This document shows, in pieces, positions 58,642-64,000 of a DNA stretch of 64,000 nucleotides. Numbering within the stretch: position 1 is the first letter of the stretch; each line of letters begins with the position of its first letter. The stretch comes from Actinomycetes bacterium (GTDB lineage: Bacteria > Actinomycetota > Thermoleophilia > Gaiellales > F1-60-MAGs149), in NCBI GenBank assembly GCA_025360225.1, contig JANYCN010000018.1, forward strand, positions 1-64,000, given 5' to 3'. The position numbers and the translations under genes were made by a program. The notes beneath the pieces are model-generated. The model was given only the letters and a program-made list of their open reading frames with translations. It was not told the origin of the DNA and made no database searches.

Positions 58642-61600
58642 AGAGGCCAGCCCTCATGCGGGTCGGCGTCGCGATGGTTCTCCCGGTCGTCCTCGCGACG
58701 GCCGCCGCGGCGACGCCGTCGGCCGCCGCGCATACGCCAACCGTCGCGCGGCCGGCGGTCGCCGCTACCGCGGCGTCATCGTTGCCTCCGGTCGTGCGGG
58801 CGGTGCGTCCGACGACCCACCCGTTCCACCTCGTGCCGCGGGCACCGCGCTACCGGGTGGCTGCGGCTGCAGCTGTGACTCGGTCGCCGATCTCGGTCAA
58901 GGTCGTGTCGGCCGGGCATGCGCGAGCATCCTCGGTCCGCGTGCGGGTCTCGGTGTCCGGAGCGGCTGTCGCCCGGGCTCGCGGAGCGGGGATCGTCTGG
59001 TCGCTACGTCCCACCGTCCGGGCGAGCATCCGCGTTACCCTCGACCTCGCGACGATCGCTCCACGGTTCGGTGGAGGTTGGGGCCCGCGCGCGCGACTCG
59101 TCGCGCTCGTGCCGTGCGCCGGGGCGGCGTTGCGGCGTGATCCCGGGTGTCGCCTCGAGGTGCCGGTCGCGACCAGGAACGTTCGCGGACGCGTGCTCGT
59201 CGCCACGGTCGCTGCCGGGCCATCATCGGCGGTCACGCTGGCGGCGGTCTCCTCCGCGACGGGAAGCGCGGGGTCGTACGCGGCGACGGCGATGGTGCCG
59301 TCCTCGTCCTGGCAGGCCGGTGGTCAGAGCGGCGACTTCCGCTGGTCGTATCCGATTCAGGCTCCGCCGGTGGCGGGCGGTCTCGGCCCGACGCTCGCGA
59401 TCGACTACGCCTCGGGCAGCGTCGACGGCCGCGTCGCGTCCACGAACGTGCAGCCGTCCTGGCTCGGACAGGGGTTCGGGCTCGAGCCCGGCTACATCGA
59501 GCGGCGCTACGTGTCCTGCGCCGACGACCTCGCGTCGGGGAACAACGCCACCCACGCGACGCCCGACCTCTGCTGGAGGTCGATGAACGCGTCGATCTCG
59601 CTCGGCACGCACTCCGGCATCCTCGTCCCGACGACGACCGCGAACGTGTACCGGCTACAGGAGGACGACGGCTCGCGGATCACGCACGTCGGAACCGGCC
59701 CGACCGGTGGTGCCGCGGAGTCCTGGAAGCTCGAGACGACCGACGGCACCGTGTACACGTTCGGGCTCGGGAAGGATGCGCTGGGGAACGCGACCGGTAG
59801 CGCCTGGTCGGTGCCGGTGTTCGGGAACCAGGCGGGTGAGCCATGCTACAAGGCCGCGAACTTCGCCGGCTCGTCCTGCTCGCTAGGGTGGCGCTGGAAC
59901 CTCGACTCGGTCGTCGATCGCCACGGGAACGCGATCGGGTACGCCTACGCGCCGGAGACGAACGAGTACGGCGCGAACCTGAACACGTCGATCGTGTCCT
60001 ACACCCGGGGCGGCGTCCTGACGCAGATCAGCTACGGCCAGCGTGTCGGCGCGCCTGCGCTGGGCGCCTCGGCGCGGGTGGTATTCACGACCGCGCAGCG
60101 CTGCATCCCGTCTGGCACGATCACGTGCGCTGCGACGCAGCTGACGGCGACGACGGCGAGCTCGTGGCCGGACGTGCCGTTTGACCAGATCTGCACGGCG
60201 GCGCTCGGCGCGGTGCCGGCCGGCAAGGGGTGTCCGAACGTGCAGGCGCCGGCGTTCTTCACGCGCCTCATGCTCACCGGGATTGCCACGCAGGTGGCGC
60301 TCACCGCGAACGTGTTCACGGCAGTCGACTCGTGGGCGTTCGCGCACACGTGGCTGAACCCGGGGGATACGACGAGCGCGGTGCTGTGGCTCGACTCGAT
60401 CACGCGCACCGGCCTCGACGGCGGGTCGGTTGCCGTGCCGCCCGTGAAGCTGATCGCGTCGACGCAGATGCCAAACCGCGTCGACTCGGTGACGGACAAC
60501 GCGCCGCCGATGAACAACTTCCGGCTGATAGGGATCCAGAACAACGTCGGTGGGGCGACGTCGATCGTGTACTCGTCCCCGGTTGAGGCCGGGGCGTGCA
60601 CGCCGGCGTCGAAGCCGGTGCCGGCGACGAACACCCGGCTCTGCTTCCCGGTGTACTGGTCGGCGTTCGGCAACGTCGCGCCATCGTTGAACTGGTTCTA
60701 CAAGTACGTCGTGCGGCAGGTGACGGAGGACACCGGCACGATCGGCAGCACCCAGAAGGTCACCCGCTACGCGTACGTCGGAGGTGGAGCCTGGCGGTTC
60801 GACCGGGACGATCTGGTGCCGGCGAGGTACCGCACGTGGGGCCAGTGGCGCGGGTTCGCGACGGTCGATGCTGTCGTCGGCACTCCGAGGGTCGGCCCGT
60901 TCTCGGCGTCGCGGCAGCTGTTCATGCGTGGCATGAACGGAGACTGCGTCGACGCGACCTGCGTCGCGAAGAAGAGCGTGGTCGTCACGGACTCGCGCGG
61001 CGGGTCGGTCGTCGACCAGGACCGGATGAACGGCTTCCTGCGCGAGCAGATCATGTTCGGGGCCTGGAGCGACGCGACGATGGCCGGCTCGGCCGCAACG
61101 AGCGAGGAGCTCCAGACGCCGATCCTGGGCGCCGTCACGGCAACGGACGGGACGCATAGCGCCCAGCTGCTCGAGACCGCGAGCTCGAGCAAGCGGACGT
61201 ACCGCACGACGTCTGGCGGGTACCTCGAGTCGGACCTCGCCTACACGTACGACGCGTACGGGCAGCCGCTGACGATCGACGACAACGCCGGCGAGTGCAC
61301 GACCTTCACCTACGACACGAACCTCGCGGTCTGGCTGGTCGACCTCGTGACGAGCAAGGCGATCGTCGCGCGCCCCTGTGCCACGGCGCCCTCGGCGACG
61401 GTTGCCGACACGCTGAGCGCGACCCGCACGGTGTACGACTCCGCTCCCTCGTGGGCGGCGGCTCCCGGATCGGCGGTCGGCGATCCGACGCGAACGCTCG
61501 TGCTCGACGGCCCCGCCGCCGGCCCAGGCGCGTGGGTGACGAACGCGACGACGACGTTCGACGGTCTCGGCCGGCCGCTCGTGGTGACGGACGGGCTCGG

Positions 61601-64000
61601 GCGTGCGACGACGACGACGTACACGCCGGCCGTGAGCGGCCCGGCGACGCAGGTCGTCGTCGCGAACGCGCTCGGCCAGGCCACGACGACCACCCTCGAC
61701 CCGCTGCGGGGCCTGACGCTCGCGACGGTCGACCCGAACGGACGGCGCATCGACGAGGCCTACGACGGCCTCGGGCGGCTCACGTCCGTGTGGCTCGCGA
61801 ACAGGGCGAAGGCAACGCAGACCCCGAACGTCCGCTACGCGTACACGCTGTCGGCAACCGCCGGCAGCGTCGTCGAGTCGGACGAGCTGCGCAACAACGG
61901 CACCTACACGGCGACGTTCACCTACTACGACGGCCTGATGCGCGAGACCGAGACGCAGTCGCCGCTGCTTGACGGCACCGCCGGGCGCGTCGTCTACCAG
62001 ACGCTGTATGACGGTCGCGGGCTGAAGGCGACCGTCACCGGCCCGGTCGGCCTGACCGGCGCGCCCGCCGCGACCGGCACGGTGATCGCGGCCGACAACC
62101 AGGTGATGGACCGCGTCGACACGAGCTACGACGTCTCCGGGCGCGTGACGTCCGTCACGGAGCGCCCCGGGACGCCCGGCGGCTGGCGGTACCTGACGAC
62201 CTCCACGACCTACGACGGCGACACCGTGACGGTCACGCCGCCGACCGGTGGCACGATCACACGAACGACGGTCGATGCGCGGGGCAACACGATCTCGTCG
62301 GCCCAGTACGACGGCACGGCGTTCCTGACGAGCACGTACGCGTACCGGCCGGACGGGCTGATGACGTCGATGACGGATCCCGCCGGCAAGTCCTGGACGC
62401 GCTCCTACGACCTTCGTGGCCGGCTCGTCTCGACGGCCGATCCGGACGCCGGGACGACCCGGTTCACCTACGACGTGGCGGGCCAGCAGCTCACGCGGAC
62501 GGATGCCCGTGGCGTGCAGATCACGACGAGCTACGACGGTCTTGGCCGCCGCACCGGCGAGCAGCGCACCGACGGCCCCACGCCGGTGCCGCTGACGCAG
62601 TTCACCTACGACGCCGCCACGGGCGGCATCGGGCAGCTCGCGACTGAGACGCGCACGGTGAACGGGAACGACTACACGCAGGCGATCACGGCCTACGACC
62701 CGCGCTACAACGTGCTGACCTCACAGACCACGATCCCGGCGTCCGAGGGCCTGCTCGCCGGGACGTTCCCGGGGAAGTCGGCCTACAACGTCGACGGACA
62801 ACTCCAGTCGTACATCCCGCCGAACGTCCCCGGCCTCGCCGCCGTCGGCTACTCGTACGGCTACGACACGCTCGGGCAGCTTAAGTCCATGGCCACTGGC
62901 GTGGGCGCAATTGTGCCCGGTGTGCTGCACGACTACCTCGGCGACGTGTACCAGATGACGACGGGTGCGAGTCTCGGGCAGGGCGTGACGTATAACTGGA
63001 ACTACGAGACCGGCACGAACCGGCTCGTCGGCCGCATCATCCAACGCCAGTCGCAGCCTGGCTACACGATGAACCTGAGCTACACGTACGACGACGCCGG
63101 CAACGTCACGAGCAGCAACGACGCTCCGAGCGGCGTCACGGACGGGCCGACCGGTGAGACGCAGTGCTACACGTACGACGGGCTGCGTCGCCTGACGGCG
63201 GCGTGGACGCCGGCCGCGGCGAGCTGTGCGGCGGCGCCGGCGAGCGCTGCCGCCCTCGGTGGCCCTGCCCCCTACTGGCGCACGTATGGCTACAACAATG
63301 AGGGGTCGCGGACCAGCGAGACGGATAACGCCGGCGTCACGCCGACCACGACGTCGTACCAGTACGCGGCCGGCGCCCCCCACGAGCTCGCCTCCACGAC
63401 GACGGGCGGCCGCACGACCGGCTACGGGTTCGACGCTGCCGGCAACCGGACGACGGTCACGCCGCCTGTTGGCCAGGCGACGACGACGACGTTCGACGAG
63501 TTCGGGAAGGTGTCGTCCGTCACGAGCGCCGCCGGCACCGTCACCTACATCCACGACGCCGAGGGGCGCCTTCTGCTGACGAAGGTCGGCACGGACGAGA
63601 CGCTGTCATTGCCGGACGGTACCGAGGATCGCGTCACGAACGCCGTGGCGTCATCGACGCGGTCGATCTCGTTCCTCGGCAACGCGGTGACGGTTCAAAC
63701 CCCCGGCGGGTTCGTGAACATCGTTCCCGACCCGCACAACACGGGCGAGCTGGCGATCGACGACCACACCGACGCGATCTCGATCCGGCGCAGCCTGCCG
63801 TTCGGCGGGCTGCGCACGACGCCAACCTCGTGGCCCGACCAGCACGGCTTCGTGGGTGGGCTAGCCGACCCGGTCGCCGTGACCGGAACCGTCCACGTCG
63901 GCGCGCGCGACTACGACTCGGGCACGGGCCAGTTCATCAGCCCCGACCCGGTGCTCGACGCCGGGAACCCGTCCGGCTGGAACCCGTACGCATACGGCGG
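58638..64000 (+). CDS. secreted Rhs/YD-repeat protein (3' end outside window)
   Basis: Open from ATG 58638 to the window end (at least 1787 aa). A signal peptide (MRVGVAMVLPVVLATAAAATPSAAA) is followed by about 180 Ala/Arg-rich residues. Then comes the actinobacterial Rhs N-terminal module (FRWSYPIQAPPVAGGLGPTLAIDYASGSVDGR; GFGLEPGYIERRY). Many YD repeats follow (YDAYGQPL, FDGLGRPL, YDGLGRLTSV, YDVSGRVTS, YDLRGRL, YTYDDAGNV). At 63903-63952 lies the Rhs core end, ARDYDSGTGQFISPDPVLD, then NPYAYGG. In this family the variable, often toxic, C-terminal domain starts just after this point, so it is outside the window, as would be an immunity gene. It is translationally coupled to the preceding gene. 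Confidence 0.92.
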   Translation, partial: MKRPALMRVGVAMVLPVVLATAAAATPSAAAHTPTVARPAVAATAASSLPPVVRAVRPTTHPFHLVPRAPRYRVAAAAAVTRSPISVKVVSAGHARASSVRVRVSVSGAAVARARGAGIVWSLRPTVRASIRVTLDLATIAPRFGGGWGPRARLVALVPCAGAALRRDPGCRLEVPVATRNVRGRVLVATVAAGPSSAVTLAAVSSATGSAGSYAATAMVPSSSWQAGGQSGDFRWSYPIQAPPVAGGLGPTLAIDYASGSVDGRVASTNVQPSWLGQGFGLEPGYIERRYVSCADDLASGNNATHATPDLCWRSMNASISLGTHSGILVPTTTANVYRLQEDDGSRITHVGTGPTGGAAESWKLETTDGTVYTFGLGKDALGNATGSAWSVPVFGNQAGEPCYKAANFAGSSCSLGWRWNLDSVVDRHGNAIGYAYAPETNEYGANLNTSIVSYTRGGVLTQISYGQRVGAPALGASARVVFTTAQRCIPSGTITCAATQLTATTASSWPDVPFDQICTAALGAVPAGKGCPNVQAPAFFTRLMLTGIATQVALTANVFTAVDSWAFAHTWLNPGDTTSAVLWLDSITRTGLDGGSVAVPPVKLIASTQMPNRVDSVTDNAPPMNNFRLIGIQNNVGGATSIVYSSPVEAGACTPASKPVPATNTRLCFPVYWSAFGNVAPSLNWFYKYVVRQVTEDTGTIGSTQKVTRYAYVGGGAWRFDRDDLVPARYRTWGQWRGFATVDAVVGTPRVGPFSASRQLFMRGMNGDCVDATCVAKKSVVVTDSRGGSVVDQDRMNGFLREQIMFGAWSDATMAGSAATSEELQTPILGAVTATDGTHSAQLLETASSSKRTYRTTSGGYLESDLAYTYDAYGQPLTIDDNAGECTTFTYDTNLAVWLVDLVTSKAIVARPCATAPSATVADTLSATRTVYDSAPSWAAAPGSAVGDPTRTLVLDGPAAGPGAWVTNATTTFDGLGRPLVVTDGLGRATTTTYTPAVSGPATQVVVANALGQATTTTLDPLRGLTLATVDPNGRRIDEAYDGLGRLTSVWLANRAKATQTPNVRYAYTLSATAGSVVESDELRNNGTYTATFTYYDGLMRETETQSPLLDGTAGRVVYQTLYDGRGLKATVTGPVGLTGAPAATGTVIAADNQVMDRVDTSYDVSGRVTSVTERPGTPGGWRYLTTSTTYDGDTVTVTPPTGGTITRTTVDARGNTISSAQYDGTAFLTSTYAYRPDGLMTSMTDPAGKSWTRSYDLRGRLVSTADPDAGTTRFTYDVAGQQLTRTDARGVQITTSYDGLGRRTGEQRTDGPTPVPLTQFTYDAATGGIGQLATETRTVNGNDYTQAITAYDPRYNVLTSQTTIPASEGLLAGTFPGKSAYNVDGQLQSYIPPNVPGLAAVGYSYGYDTLGQLKSMATGVGAIVPGVLHDYLGDVYQMTTGASLGQGVTYNWNYETGTNRLVGRIIQRQSQPGYTMNLSYTYDDAGNVTSSNDAPSGVTDGPTGETQCYTYDGLRRLTAAWTPAAASCAAAPASAAALGGPAPYWRTYGYNNEGSRTSETDNAGVTPTTTSYQYAAGAPHELASTTTGGRTTGYGFDAAGNRTTVTPPVGQATTTTFDEFGKVSSVTSAAGTVTYIHDAEGRLLLTKVGTDETLSLPDGTEDRVTNAVASSTRSISFLGNAVTVQTPGGFVNIVPDPHNTGELAIDDHTDAISIRRSLPFGGLRTTPTSWPDQHGFVGGLADPVAVTGTVHVGARDYDSGTGQFISPDPVLDAGNPSGWNPYAYG

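Noticed and set aside
59883-61157. 424-aa minus-strand frame over the Rhs gene
   Set aside because: Arg-rich, no domain, antisense to continuous Rhs coding sequence.

Overview
The window is high-GC, gene-dense bacterial chromosome. The gene families suggest a meso-DAP-walled member of the Actinomycetota. MurE carries the DNPR meso-DAP signature and lysA is present. There is an F420-type deazaflavin oxidoreductase, many GTG/TTG starts, and an Rhs protein of the kind common in actinobacteria. A Thermoleophilia-like lineage is a guess only. About a dozen transcription units show a TANNNT -10 box 6-8 nt (once 10) before the start codon and no Shine-Dalgarno sequence. This points to widespread leaderless transcription and was used to choose several starts. 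No tRNA, rRNA, CRISPR array or intact transposase gene was seen.

Layout. 1-5.2 kb: 3' part of infB, a 230-bp fold-back element, a class II HDAC/acetylpolyamine amidohydrolase, then ilvD. 5.1-10.7 kb (minus strand): a tightly overlapping unit recQ > MoaD-BNR fusion > tdh > kbl, the last two forming the threonine-to-glycine pathway. 10.8-11.3 kb: a broken tandem universal stress protein gene. 11.35-23.7 kb: a division and cell-wall cluster murE-murF-mraY-murD-ftsW, then murG-murC-murB-ftsQ, then ftsZ under its own promoter. It begins abruptly at murE, without mraZ, rsmH, ftsL or ftsI. A 23-bp tandem repeat array follows ftsZ.

23.8-32.8 kb: alpha-glucan metabolism (secreted pullulanase, LacI regulator, short glycogen phosphorylase, 4-alpha-glucanotransferase) and a small membrane protein. 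32.7-37.4 kb: arginine and lysine genes, with argG of the long E. coli type divergent from argR-argH-lysA. Two ARG-box-like sites overlap the argR promoter. 37.4-40.8 kb: a PilZ protein, a bicupin and two uncharacterised proteins, with a REP/BIME-like palindrome between the last two.

40.8-46.9 kb: a histidine operon on the minus strand, yerC-hisG-hisCB-hisH-hisF-hisIE, in which HisC and HisB are fused. hisA lies apart on the plus strand and shares a symmetric bidirectional promoter with the F420-type gene. hisD is not in the window. 46.9-52 kb: a molybdopterin oxidoreductase, a Fae (formaldehyde-activating enzyme) homologue and an enolase-superfamily enzyme, divergent from a Cys/Met-metabolism PLP enzyme across a 27-bp palindrome.

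52-64 kb: secreted proteins. These are an NlpC/P60 hydrolase, an EXORDIUM-like protein with fibronectin III domains, a DNRLRE/LamG-type protein whose signal peptide is put out of frame by a run of ten G, and a translationally coupled Rhs/YD-repeat protein cut by the window end just after its core motif. The regions most worth following up are the 230-bp element, the MoaD-BNR and HisC-HisB fusions, the Mo-oxidoreductase/Fae/enolase group with its palindromes, and the G10/Rhs pair.
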